64,000 nt of DNA from Prunella strophiata. Taxonomy: Eukaryota; Chordata; Aves; Passeriformes; Prunellidae. Position 1 is the stretch's first letter. The number at the start of each line of letters is the position of its first letter. This document shows positions 47,011 through 58,955 of this stretch, one piece after another. The notes below the pieces were generated by a model. It made no database searches, was not told where the DNA came from, and saw only the letters and a list, made by a program, of their open reading frames with translations. Made by a program: the position numbers and the translations under genes. The DNA lies in NCBI GenBank assembly GCA_036583965.1, contig JAZBQD010000030.1:112435889-112499888 (forward strand), written 5' to 3'.

Positions 47011-50000
47011 CTCTGTCTGGGCAGAGCAAAATTTGGGACTCAGCGTGCTGCATTCCTTGTCTTTGGTAAGGAACTGGAAGTGAGGCCAGGAGGAGGCTGA
47101 AATGTGTTCTCAGACTAGCTCTGGTTGTAAATCCAACAAAATGCCCTGGGTTTTACTGATGCCTCCTGCAGCCCTGCTGCATTGACCACAGGCTTTGCTC
47201 TTACGTAAGGATGGAAAGTTCCCCCAGCTCCCCCCATGAAAATGACTGCTGTGCCTTATTCAAAATGAGAACTCAATCAAGGCAGGAACACAGCTGGGCC
47301 AATGACAAGAGAAACAGAGCAGTGCCAGGGTGAATTTTTATGGAAATGCTCTCTGAATAGTATTTCCATGAAAAGGCAGCTCACTTGCAGATGGAGGCTG
47401 CATTGCATGAAGGAGAGTGTGTTGTACCACACCCTGAATCTGTCAAGGTCTATAAACTTTTCACATATTTTAAGTTCAGGCAACAGAGAGGTAATATTTA
47501 AGACACAAAGGTTTTCTTCTTTATGTCAATGTAATTATGTTATCCCCAAAGGAAGAAAATGTAAGCCAGGGGAAAATAAAAAGGGAAGTTTGTAGAAGAA
47601 ACATTTCAAATATAAAGTAAAGGTCAAATATAATTTGAACTAGAAAGTAAATTGATCTATGAGAAAGGACACTTTTCAGGATCATGGAAAGATCCTAATT
47701 TGACATTTCAACAGCATCTTGGAGATAGCAATGACAGGTCTTTGTCAGGGGGTGTGGTGGTCCTTTTAGTGGAGGAGCATGAGTGGCTTAAAAACTGCAA
47801 AAACTTTTCCCTGTTGATGGCAATGGCACTTTTATTATTTACATCACCAGAAAAAAAGATGAGAGGAATGGTATAAAAATCAAGAAATGAAGGATGGTTG
47901 ATATTCAGAAGGTGGAAGAGGGGAAAAAGCCTGAGCCCAATCTTGAAACTGCCCCACTTGTATTTACTTAAACACCTTCTTTTTTGAGTTGTTGTAGCCT
48001 TCTCAGTGGGTTGGTTTCCAAACTGCCTGAGTAATTTCACTGCAGATTTAGTGGCTATCAACAGAGCTTCTCCAAAAGGTGATTTCTGAAATGAGTTAAT
48101 TTTCCATTGTTTCTGGGACTTTTTCATGTCATACCAATCAAGTTTGAAATGTGCTGAGAGAGAAGTTCTTGAGACAGCTTTGAATTTTTTTTCAGCCTTT
48201 TCCTGCGTGGAGCTTTCTGAAATAAATGGGAATGCATTTTTTAATTTATGATAGCTTACAACTTGATGTCAGGGCTGTTGTAAGAATAATAATCAAGGGT
48301 TGTTATACTGACTTGATTGTTTACATTTCCTCTTGGCACTGCCAGTGATACGCCAGAGGTAATAACACTAAACATGCTCCTCTGTCATCCTCTCAAAACT
48401 TGTCACCACAGAATAAGAGATGTCTGTGCATGTGTTTTAAAGCTGAAGGCATTTGTCAAATCCCATAATGGCTTCAGAAAGGTCTGCAGTGGAGATGCCA
48501 TGGCAAGGAACACTTTGGAATGGGTCAGCTTTGGCTCTGGGAGTTGGGAGTAGGGATGAGTGACAGCCCTTCTTAAACTGCTAGAGTTGAGAAATGGGAA
48601 AAACAAACTGAGGAGGAATCTCAGCAGGGGATTGTGAGTTTGTGAGTGGATTTGGTGGTGGCACTGCAGAGTCAGGAGATGGGCTCTGTAAGGGGTTGCT
48701 GGGGCTGTTGCTCCCTCATTCTCATGTCAGTCTGTCCCTGCATCCCAGTCAGTCACGGAGTTGGGGATCCACAGTTTTTGAGGAATTCACAGTGAAATGA
48801 CCAGGAACCACCTGCCAGCAGCACCTGGGAGCACATCCCCCTTCCTCAGTGACAGTGGGACGTGTCCTTGCTGCTCTCCCTGAACCCCCCAAACCCATCC
48901 AATAATTGCAATAAGCCAGGCAAAGGCATCAGTAGCAAGTGCTGGCAGGGTGGAAGAGCCCTGGGGATGGAGCAGGGGATCCTGTTCCCCCCTGTCCAGC
49001 TGCACAGAATGGATGTTAACCCCTCCAAAGCTCTCCTGGTGAGCACAGAAAGGCAGGAAAGTGCTGCTGACAGTCCCTGGGGTTTGGCTTTAAAAGGTTT
49101 GTGTCAGCACAGAAAGGCCACAGGGAAGCCCAAGTGGCTCAGCAGATCTTGGGGATGGCCAAGGGTGGTGAGGACAGGGCTGGGTTCAGTCTGCCACAAC
49201 CAAAAAGTGTTGGGGCTGTGCTTTCATGCCCTTACAGCCTTGATTTCCAGCCTGCTCTTTATCTGGGGCTTTTCATCATCTCTCATGTCCTTACAGGCAC
49301 ATCTCACTACAAGAAGCAACTCAGTTTTCCTAAAAAGAAGAAAAATCAGTTTGCATCAATGCAGGACTGCTCTCTGTCTCTGCTGATCCCCACACACCCA
49401 CAAATGTTGTCATGCACCATTTTCTTTGCACAAGGAAAGGGGATATTCCATCTCCAGGTTGTTTCCCCAGTACTTTTATTGTTCACTACAGGAAGGGTTC
49501 AAGGAGTATATCCAGAAAGATGTTTTTGTTCCCCCACCATGGGTTTCAGTCCCAAGACTGCCAATTAAATTATCCCATAAATCCTCCATTATAGGTAGTA
49601 AAACCTAATTTTAGATTTCCTGCCCGCTCTAGTGTCCTGCCTGATTGCTACCAGTTGGAGAGAGGCTCAACTTGTTAAGCAGACAATTGCACAGAATTGG
49701 CCGTTTCTTTCTGTGCCACATGTGGAGAACTTTTTAATATCTGGCATTTGGTCATAATTCTCCCTGGTTATTTTCTACCTTTTAGTAGCTCAAACGTTGG
49801 AGGTTTTTTTTTGGGGTTTTTTTTTTTTTTTTTTTCTTTTTTTTTGGGGGGGGTTTCTAGGTTGAAAAATAGACATCTGCAATTTATTCTGTTGTCAAAA
49901 TGTTTGTGAGAGGAAAGATTGCTATGCTGTGGATAAGGAACAATGTTATTCTGACTTCACCACTAAAATATTAATAGTTTAAAATATTTTTTTTTATATA

Positions 50001-50779
50001 ATTCTGTCTAAAAGCACTATGTTAATAGAGCTAGCACACTTCTGTGTAATCTGAAAATGTCTCAGATTATCTGAATATTCTTTCATTCTTGTTCAAATAC
50101 AAATACATTATTTAGCTGAGGTGCTGATTTTCTTGAGGGCAGCATTCTTATGAAAGAGCATTCATTTTAAACACAGTCTTACTAAAAATTCCTATTTTAC
50201 TCTGAGTATAAATTACCTCTTCTCTTGGTATTTTTCTTCCTAAGATTTACTGAGGGCAACTAATAGATAAATTTGCCACAAAAGGTGGGTTTATCATGTG
50301 AATAAGGTGTAGGTGCCTTGGTCTTTGGACAGAGAGATATTTGTGTTTGAATATCCCTTTGTCACTGAGATTGAAATAGATTCATGAATCTGTGAGGAAG
50401 ACTGGAGCCTAAAACACTATGACAAATTCATTTTTTTGTTTGCTTGTTTCTTTACTAGAAAGAAACTAGTTTTATTGTTGTTAACCTTGCAAAATTCCTG
50501 GCCAAATCACAGATTTGGATACTGTGAAGGCACCTGTGGATATCTTGTACCTCCACAAAGCACTGCCTGCATTTCCTGCTTGGATAAATTGGTGATGTTT
50601 TAACAACTCTGTGTGAATCCAGGAAGGTGTGTGACAGTCAGGAAGGGACTTTTCCATCTCCAGAGTATGGTGGCAGGAAGATTAATTCAAAATACTGGGT
50701 GTGTATAATGTTAGAGGTGTTTGCAAAAGGGAAAAGTACTGCTGAAGAGACATCACATAGAAGGGGCAAATGCTGCTTC
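47011..50779. other. Unique intergenic sequence
   Basis: About 3.8 kb with no gene I can support; the 139-residue minus-strand frame at 47708-48127 shows no domain. A T-rich tract with G runs lies at 49804-49857. Confidence 0.5.
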
Positions 50780-50950
50780 TCATGGAATCATGGAATGGTT
50801 TGGGTTGGAAGGGACCTTAAAAATCATCCAATTCTACCCCTGCCATGGGCAGGGACACCTTTCACTGTCCCAGGCTGCTCCCAGCCCCAGTGTCCAACCT
50901 GGCCAATCCAATCTAACCCTGCTCTCTGTCAGTTTAAATCCATTAATTAC
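50780..50950 (-). mobile_element. CR1 LINE 3' fragment
   Basis: ATCATGGAATGGTTTGGG, TTGGAAGGGACCTTAAAAAT, a CTGCCATGGGCAGGGACACC block and CTCCCAGCCCCAGTGTCC. It is internally shortened and jumps to CAATCTAACCCTGCTCTCTG, so about 70 bp are missing compared with 58.4 kb. Confidence 0.9.
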
Positions 50951-51011
50951 CATCTCACACTAAAGTAACACAGAGGCTGGACCAGGAATTCACTTGAGAT
51001 CCAGCTTTATT

Positions 51012-51300
51012 GATCCATCAGCCTTAGAATCATAGAATAATTAAGGTGATACATCAGCTTTAGAATCATAGGATAATTAAGGTTGGATAAGATCTCCAAG
51101 ATCAAGTCCAGCTGCTAACCCAGCACCACAAAACCAAGTGCCACCTCCACTACCTTGCTGAACACTTCCAGGGATGGTTGTTCCACCATCCTGTTCCCAC
51201 ACCTCACCACCTTTTCAGTGAAGAATTTTAGTTCCTAATATCCAATCTAAACATTTGCTGGCACAACCTGAGGCCTTTTCCTCTTGTCCTGCTTAAATCC
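51012..51300 (-). mobile_element. CR1 LINE fragment with duplicated 3' tail
   Basis: Two copies, 36 bp apart, of a CATCAGC-TTAGAATCATAG-ATAATTAAGG segment start the element. It continues with GGATAAGATCTCCAAGATC, AAGTGCCACCTCCACTACC, a CACTTCCAGGGATGGTTG block, CTAATATCCAATCTAAACAT and TGAGGCCTTTTCCTCTTGTC. ATTAAGG-type subfamily. Confidence 0.9.
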
Positions 51301-52351
51301 TTGCCTTGCCCAGGTAAATTTCAGCTGAACCTGCTGGTGACAGCCCCAGCTTGTGGTGGTGGGGCTCAGAGGGTGGCAGGAGCTTGTCACTTAGGAGGTG
51401 TCTGTCCTTGCTGGTGGGCAGGACTGTGGGCACAGAAGGGGTTTTGTTCAGGTGGGCAAATCCATGTTTTCCTAGTGATTTGTGAGCTGCAAAAGGAATC
51501 AGCCCCTTTCAGCAGTGCTGCCATGTGTGGATTCTCTGATGTGCTGCTGTTTTTCAGCTTTCCCCTCAGTGGGGCACCAACTTTATTTCCTTGCCTCACC
51601 CAGCTGTTTGCTCCCCTCAACCTTGATGGAATATAATCTTCTCAAGTCTATTAAACACTGTTAAATTTGGGCAAAACCAGGCAGTGATTCCTAAGCTGAT
51701 GGAAGAAAAGGTCAAGGAACACTCCTCTGTGCAAAGTGTGGTATCTCAAGTCTCATTCCTGAAGAATGAGGCTAAAAATGGAACCTTTGTGTTCTCCTTG
51801 CTAAAGGGATCTTCTCCACCTCACTTTGTTTATTGCACTGTGTCTCAGTGTGGGGAGATTATCATTTCTTGAGTGGTGCCTGAAGCAATGTATAAAAAAT
51901 AAAACAGACACAAAACTAACAAAGAGTGGAAGGAAGGAATTTAGGCCTCCCAATCACAGCACTGTGCCTTTAATGGTTGATGAAATATTATATGCATGTT
52001 TTCAGTTGTGTTATTTGTCCAGTGTAGGAACCTGGAAATATGAGGAATGATCACATCAGTGCTCAGGATGGAGAACAGGCAGAAAGTAGGAAATAATCTA
52101 TGTTTTCTGTACAAGTTAAGTGCAGGAGTGACAGGCAGGACCTTTTGGGGTGCAGAGCTCTGGGAAATGCTGCTGAGTTACTTGGATGCAATTGACTTTA
52201 GGAATCAGCAGAATTGTGCTGAATAATCAAAATGTCAGATCCCCAAAGACAGTGCCTATAAAAGAAGCCTTGAAATGTAATCCCAGTGACTTCAATGCAC
52301 AGTTTGTTGTACTCTAAATTTCTAATTTAGACGCAGCAAGAACTCTAGGTT
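51301..52351. other. Unique sequence between CR1 copies
   Basis: No gene recognised. Confidence 0.45.
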
Positions 52352-52830
52352 TATAGAATGGTTTGGGTTGGAAGGAACCTTACAGACCATCTCATACCAC
52401 AGCCCTGCCATGGCAGGGACACCTTCCCCTGTGCCAGGCTGCTCCCAGCCCCAGTGTCCAACCTGGCCTTGGGCACTGCCAGGGATCCAGGGGCAGCCAC
52501 AGCTGCTCTGGCAATTCCATCCCAGCCCCTGCCCACCCTCACAGGGAACAATTCCTTCCAATATCTGACCTAAATTTCCCCTCTTTCAGTTTGAAGCCAT
52601 TTCCCCCTGTCCTGTCACTCCAGTTCCTGATGAATTGTCCCCCTCCAGCTTCCCTGTAGCCCCTTCAGACCCTGGAAGTTGCTCTGAGGTCTCCACACAA
52701 CCTTCTCTTCTCCAGGATGAACAGCCCCAACTCTTCCACCCTGTCTCCACAGGGGAGCTGCTCCTTATCAACCCCTTATCAACCTCATGGCTCTTTTTGG
52801 GACTTGTGCCAACATTTCCACGTCCTTATG
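52352..52830 (-). mobile_element. CR1 LINE fragment, ~480 bp
   Basis: Reverse-complement CR1 from TATAGAATGGTTTGGGTTGG through TGCCAGGGATCCAGGGGCAG, CCAATATCTGACCTAAATTT, CTTCTCTTCTCCAGGATGAA and a duplicated CCCCTTATCAA word to CATGGCTCTTTTTGGGACTT. Same subfamily and nearly the same truncation as 25.06-25.54 kb, in opposite orientation. Confidence 0.93.
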
Positions 52831-53902
52831 AGGGACACAAGAATGACCCTTCTTATGAAAGACATGGAAAAAATGAGCACAATTTGATACCCGTCCCAGT
52901 AAGGCTGAGAGTTCTACACTGACTGATTGCACTGGGCACTTCTGTACTTATCTCATTTAAAAATATTTGCTTTTGACACCGAGCTGAGAATTTTTCTGAA
53001 TATCCAATATCTTGCATGGGAATGCTCTTAATTCCAGGTATCCGGCTTCAGAACTGGAACAAGGCTTGTGTCAAGCCTGTGCTGTCTTGAATATGCTACT
53101 GTAAAAAATATATTTTTACTTACCAGAAAAAAAAAGTCTCTGGTATGCTAAGAACAGGGGACGTGCTGGGGTTTGCAATTTTAGCATTACAGATTCTTTA
53201 TTATTAATAGATTAGCAGGGATTTTTCCAAAGACTCCTATGAGTCAGAAGAGTTCCTGTTACTAAATTTCATATATTCATTTATTTATACAACTATACAT
53301 GAGGTCTTATGGTCTTTTCAGCCCCGAAAGAGCCAATGTACTGTAAGTGTAAATGCAGTTTATTGAGTCCTGGAAATCATAAATATCTCCTTTAACATCT
53401 GATTTATCTTGAACTATGTGCATTGAAAGAAGTGTCTCAGCATTAGGAAAGAAGGGGCATTTGCTGCTCTTTTGGACAACCTGTGTATTCATACCTAGAG
53501 CAAAACTTTGGCAGAGAGTGGTTAGAATTAAGCTGTCACCACCAGGCCAATTTTACTTTATATTCTGTGAGGTTATATGAGTTTTATAGGTTCATTTATT
53601 TTCCTGATTAACAGTCCAGTCCTGCTCCTGACAACATCTCCCTTTTTTTTTTTTTTTTTTCATTCCTGTGGCTTCCCCAGGACGAGCAGAAGAGATAAAG
53701 TCTTGGGCAGAGGGAAATGTGAGGAGAGGAATTTCAAGGGAGGAAATTCACTCTCCCAACATAAATTTGTCTGGACTTTGTGACAACGTTCTGGGCTTGT
53801 ACCATGGAGGAATTGTCCAGACAGGTCTCAGCAATGCAAGACCTCAGTGTACCAGGGAGTCAGCTCCAGACAGTGCCTCGTGGAGCCTCTGCCATGCTGC
53901 TA
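52831..53902. other. Unique AT-rich sequence
   Basis: No gene recognised. A run of about 18 T lies at 53643-53660. Confidence 0.5.
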
Positions 53903-54022
53903 AATCATGGAATTATGGAAAGATTTGGGTTGGAAGGACCTTAAAGATCATCCAGTTCCACCCCTCTGCCAAGGCCAGGGACACCTTCACTAGACCAGGT
54001 TGCTCAGAGCCTCGTGTAACCA
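53903..54022 (-). mobile_element. CR1 LINE 3' fragment
   Basis: AATCATGGAATTATGGAAAG, ATTTGGGTTGGAAGGACC, AAAGATCATCCAGTTCCACC and ACTAGACCAGGTTGCTCAG, then a break. Confidence 0.88.
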
Positions 54023-54149
54023 CTATTATACTGAAAAAATCAGTGTAATACTGATATTATCTTTGCCTTTCCTTGCTGTCTCACCACTACTGAAGTGGAA
54101 TAACTGGTAGATAGTGTTTTCTTGGAAACTAAAGCTGATTAGAGAATGC

Positions 54150-54206
54150 CTCTATTTTATTTCCTTCAACAATAATAAAATAGAGAGAATTGAGAACATT
54201 CTCAAT
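54150..54206. repeat. Two adjacent small palindromes
   Basis: CTCTATTTTATT (54150-54161) is repeated in exact reverse complement at 54174-54185. Directly after it ATTGAGAA (54189-54196) pairs with TTCTCAAT (54199-54206) across two bases. Confidence 0.9.
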
Positions 54207-55375
54207 AATTGAATGACTGTAATAGAGTGTTCTCAACAAAATTGTATGCTGTGCTTTATTTTCCAGAAATGAAGGTGGTACATCAGGACATGCAGGTGAT
54301 GGTGATAAAATTGAGGAGAATTGTACCATAAAAGTGCAAAATGCAATGACAATATTAAAAAAAAATCAGATGAAAAAAAAATTTGGGGTTAAAATTATCA
54401 ACTAAACTGGGCCTGCCATAAAATATTCCAAGATAAGAGAGGATTTAAAAGGTCACAGTGGTCATAATAACCTTTGGGCAAGCTGGGCATCCCAGACTCT
54501 GTGTGCTGCTGTTCCTTTATTCCCAGGGCTGCAGTGAACTGAAGACTGGCACAAAGCAGGATGTTAGTTACACTCCTTGATCTTCTGACAAAACATAATG
54601 TTTTATTCTGCTTCTCCTTTGCCATTATCTCTTCTTTCCTGTGGAAAGCACATCTCAGAAACAAGCTGTGCCCTTGCCTGTACCTTCCCTCATATATATG
54701 ATGCTTTTTTCTTCTATTTGCCTTTTACCTGATGACTGTATTAGAGGGAATGTGTCCTGAGGGAATGTTAGATGAGCAGGGAATCTGGCTATGAAATTAC
54801 TCCCAGAATGAATTTTTTTTCCCCAGTGATTATGGAAAATAACATCTTTGCATGCTGGGTGCACTGATTACCTGTTAATTTGTATGAGTGTGTGCAGGAA
54901 GGGCTTTTTGGCTGGTGGGGCATCACCTGTGCTGATTTCCAACAAGCTTATGGTACTCCAGGTCTTGCTTTAAACCTGTAGCTCTGAATATTTTGACACT
55001 CAGTTACCACAAGTGTCCCATTTTTCCATAGCTGAGATGAGAAAATGGAGTATTTACAAGTGTAGGAAATTATTTGTAAAGAGTTCTTGCTCCTAAGCCC
55101 AAATTATTATTTTTAAATCCTTTTCATTTGTTTCACAGACACTGCAGGTGTCCACAATTGTGCTTTAAAACACTTAGAGTAGTAGTTTTAGGTGTTTTTT
55201 TTTAAATAAAGCCTTTAAATATGGGGTGGAAAAGTCTGTAGCTCCATGGTGGAAATACCTGGGAAATAGGATGCAGAGAAATAGTCTCTGCTAGATTTTG
55301 ACATCATCTGCTTCCATCTTGCTCACTTTTGATTTCAGAGGGTGGGAGTGTGGTGGTTTTTTTTTGTTTTGTTTT

Positions 55376-55406
<31 letters not shown>

Positions 55407-56090
55407 GTTTTGTTTTGTTTTTTGTAAATATCTTTGGTTGGATTGTCCTGCCTCAAAGCCAAACTCCAGAAAGAATTCCTTGGACTCTGCAGGAGTGATC
55501 CCCCAGTTTGCAATGGCAGATTTGCTGTTTATCCCCATGGAAGGAGTTTTTAGCTAAGGCAATGCAAACTAAGCTGCAGAACAATTGCAGCTCCCAAGGA
55601 ACTTTTATGTTGAGGCCAGTGCCCATTTTTCAGCCCCAGTGTGAGCAACAGAAGGCATCAATTAAATTAATTTTACTTAGGGCTGAAAGTTCATGTGCAG
55701 ACCCTTCCTCTAGTTAACAGCATGAGTGGAGAGGAGAAAGTCTACTTTGTATCTATACATTAAATATTTATCTCCTTAAATGCCACTTCATTTTTTTCTT
55801 TATATTCCATGGCAAGAATTTGACAGGGAGAGAGAGTTTTCTAGATTAGGGAGAAAAGCTGCCCAAATGCAGCTATGAAGATGCCTGATCCAAGCTGGGG
55901 ATTTGGTTACTGTTTTAAAATTCTTTTTCTCCCCCCATTTAGTAGCTGTGATCCTGGCAGGGACGTGGGGTTTTGTGGCAGATGGTTGTTATACACTCTG
56001 GAAGGACTGTATACTTCCAATATGCTCCATTAAATGCTGTAAAAGCCTGGCAGACTTTATAGTTTGCATCCTGCCATTAGAGTTCCCTCT
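54207..56090. other. Unique AT-rich sequence
   Basis: No gene supported. A T-rich low-complexity tract spans about 55358-55422 and accounts for the phenylalanine-rich frames there. Confidence 0.5.
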
Positions 56091-56220
56091 GAAGTCTGTC
56101 AGAGGGATGTAATTCCACTCTAATTAAAGCTATTCCCCTTTTTCCAAATGTGAAGCCGGCCTAATTAATGACTAATTGTTTCACAAATATAAATGAGGCC
56201 TAATTGTTCCTTACCCCCTG
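56091..56220. promoter_or_regulatory. Candidate conserved element with clustered TAATTA-type motifs
   Basis: Within about 110 bp there are ACTCTAATTAAAGC, GGCCTAATTAATGACTAATT and GAGGCCTAATTG words, that is at least four TAAT cores, in non-repetitive sequence. Such clusters are typical of homeodomain-bound enhancers. Function and conservation are inferred, not shown. Confidence 0.3.
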
Positions 56221-56493
56221 ACTACATGCCCTGCTCACTCCCAGGGCTGCTATGAAGGGTGTGAAGGGTGTTTTATCTCCATTAAACTCCCTCTGTAGCC
56301 AGTGCAAAGGGAAGATATTTGGAGCATGTTGTTTTTCTGGGGATGGTGAGCATGGTCTCCCTGAGGGGGGATTTTTGTGGGTCCCCAGCTGCCCTGCAGG
56401 CCTCAGAAGTGGGATGAAGTTTGTCAAATCCTTGTGCTTTGTGCAATTCTGGAAACACCAGCTCGTCTCCTCCTGCCTTTCTGCAAGGAGAGG

Positions 56494-57116
56494 TGTCAGA
56501 GCTCTCTCAGGAGCTTGAGATGACCCCGATGTGTTTGAGAGTCTCTGTGTTCCAGCCTGAGAACCAAAGAAAGAGTCAGGAGTCTTCTTGGGCAGTTTTC
56601 AAGGTTGTTTATTATTTCTTACCTAACAAATTTTCTCCCTGACCAGCCCAGCTCTGTTCAGCAGCTCAGTCCCAGGCACACTGCCCACCTCTGGGGTGGT
56701 GTTGTCTTTTTATACTAAAAACTACCTGTACATTATTTACAGTTATTTTCCAATACCTATCACCTGTGTTACACAGTCCAACTCTACTCTAAGCCAATCC
56801 AAAAGTGCCACCTTCACCCAGAAGATGGAGGCTGTGAAGAAGGAGAAAGAAGGACAGAACCCAAATTCTTCTATCTTGACCCCAAAACCCTTATTCTAAA
56901 AAAAAACCCAAAATTCTACTTTTTCACCCTATGATAAACTAATTCTTACTCTACTTAATTTTTGTGGCTTGCAACTCTTCATATAAGGTTGGTAATCTTT
57001 TCCATGGGTTGAAATCAAAGGCACAGGGGTCTTGGGCTCTGTGCCAAGGTCTCTGAGCCCCCTGCCAGGGGCTGGAGCCATCCAGGACAGCCAGAGGGAT
57101 CTCCTGGGTTCTGACA
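56494..57116 (-). mobile_element. Solo LTR of an avian endogenous retrovirus, minus strand
   Basis: The element is bounded by TGTCAGA at 56494 and TCTGACA at 57116, exact inverted termini, and flanked by a perfect 6 bp target-site duplication GAGAGG (56488-56493 and 57117-57122). Read on the minus strand it has a TATAAAA box (56714 to 56708) and an AATAAA signal (56613 to 56608) about 100 bases downstream, the order expected for U3-R-U5. No internal gag/pol/env sequence adjoins it, so it is a recombined solo LTR. A 6 bp duplication fits class II (ERVK-like) integration; I associate the sequence with passerine LTRs by memory only. Confidence 0.93.
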
Positions 57117-57122
57117 GAGAGG

Positions 57123-58382
57123 GGGGAAAAGGGAGCAGCAAGATGGAATTAATGGAGGATCTGTAATATCTGAGATTGAGACAGGTACCTGCTCAAGCAG
57201 TTCTGTGAGGTGTGAGCTGCTTGAAGATGAAGCACATGAATTATACACAACCCATTGTGGAAACACTCTTAAAAGTGAACTTCCAAGTTGCTTTGTTATG
57301 AAATTGTGCCACATTGCAACTGCAGTCCTCAGGCAGTGAGTAGAAGTGACAATACTGATTTGTTCTTATCATCCCAACTCTATCTCATTAGCACAAGGAT
57401 AAGTCAAAGCTTGGAGTGGTGAGGACAGTAACTTACTTTTTTATTTCTACTGAAAAGGCAGAGGCACTACTGTTAGAGATTGGAGATTGACTTTTATACA
57501 CACCTGGAACATAAAAAAGTGGAAGAAATTTGATCTGCATTTAAAGGAAATATTTTGCATCACTGTATTGAATTCTTTGAACTTGGAGCTTGCTTTATTC
57601 CTTCTTTTAGGGTTACATTTGTTTAAGGAACAGCAAGACTGATGTTACAGAAAACATAAATCTTAATCTACATGCTAACATGCCTAATAAAAGGTCTTTA
57701 ATACTGACATACCTGAGTTTTTCTAACAGTTAATAACTTCAGGGAATCCAAAATGAAGTTTTAGAGCTGCACCAGGGCTTTGAATCCTGCTAAAGCTGTG
57801 ATCATACATTAACTCTGACATACCAAGTCAGTGGTGTGAAGAATTGATGAGGCCACCAAGGCCACATGCCAATTTTTTTTTTTAATGTACTGATGGATGG
57901 CAAAAAGATATTTTAACATGTAGTCAATAGGAGATACCTGTTTGGCCCTCAGAAATGTAGCACAGCCTAATTACTTATTTTAATGGTTCATATGCTCTTG
58001 AAATAATGCCTTCTCTTGTAACACCACACACACAAGTGCAGATGTACCCACAGAGAGGGACATTAAATCTCTTTTTTAGCTGTTCTGAATTGCTACAACA
58101 GTCAGGTTGTAGCACTGAGGAAAGAGGTCAAATGCATGAATGAAAAAAGTCCAAAGTTTGCAGAATAGACAAAAAAAATTGCTATTATTACCATCACTGG
58201 CTGTGTAATGGGGAGGTGCAGAGAAGACAGAGCTACACTTCTCTCAGAGGAGTGCAGCAAAGTCCAAAGGGTTGCAGTTTAACTTAGAACAGTGGAAACT
58301 GTGACTGGGAATAAGAATAAAAACCAGATTGCTCTAAGGGTGGCCACAGCTGGAACAGGTGGCCAGAGCAGTGGTGTAATTC
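57123..58382. other. Unique intergenic sequence
   Basis: AT-rich single-copy sequence; no gene or repeat recognised. Confidence 0.5.
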
Positions 58383-58632
58383 ACAGAATCATCATGGAAT
58401 CATGGAATGGTTTGGGCTGGAAAAGACCTTAAAAATCACCCAGTGCCACCCCTGCCATGGCAGGGACACTTCCCACTGTGCCAGGCTGCTCCCAGCCCCA
58501 GTGTCCAGCCTGGCCTTGGGCACTGCCAGGGATCCAGGGGCAGCCACAGCTGGAATTTCTTCCTAATTACCCATCTAACCCCCTTATCTGCCAGCTTGAA
58601 GCCATTCCCCCTTGTTCTGTCACTACTGTTGT
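58383..58632 (-). mobile_element. CR1 LINE 3' fragment
   Basis: CAGAATCATCATGGAATC, GGTTTGGGCTGGAAAAGACC, GCCATGGCAGGGACACTTCC, TGCCAGGGATCCAGGGGCAG, then a small deletion and TGCCAGCTTGAAGCCATTCC. Confidence 0.9.
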
Positions 58633-58735
58633 TGTTGGAACTGGTCAGAATGAGCACAGGAGGGTTTTGGAATAAAAAGATGCTGAATCATTTTTGGGTG
58701 AAACGTTTTCCAGCTCTTGTGGAGTAGAGATGGGA

Positions 58736-58919
58736 GTGAGACCTGGAAATTGAGAATGTTTTAGACATCAAAAGTGAAGGAAAAAAAAAAAAAAAGTGAG
58801 CAGTTCTAGGTAATAATGGGAGCTGGGTGAGACCTGGAAATTGAGAATGTTTTAGACATCAAAAGTGAAGAACAAAAAAAACGAAAAGTGAGCAGTTCCT
58901 AGGTAATAATGAGAACTGG
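58736..58919. repeat. ~91 bp tandem duplication
   Basis: Two copies starting GTGAGACCTGGAAATTGAG at 58736 and 58827, about 96% alike apart from the internal A run and small indels. A third, partial and diverged, copy of the end (TAGGTATAGTGGTAGCTGGGG) follows to about 58955. Confidence 0.92.
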
Positions 58920-58955
58920 GGAAATGTCCTTCCTAGGTATAGTGGTAGCTGGGGA

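Noticed and set aside
47708..48127. 139-codon minus-strand frame as a gene
   Set aside because: No domain, no splice or promoter support, and length is within chance for single-copy AT-rich DNA.
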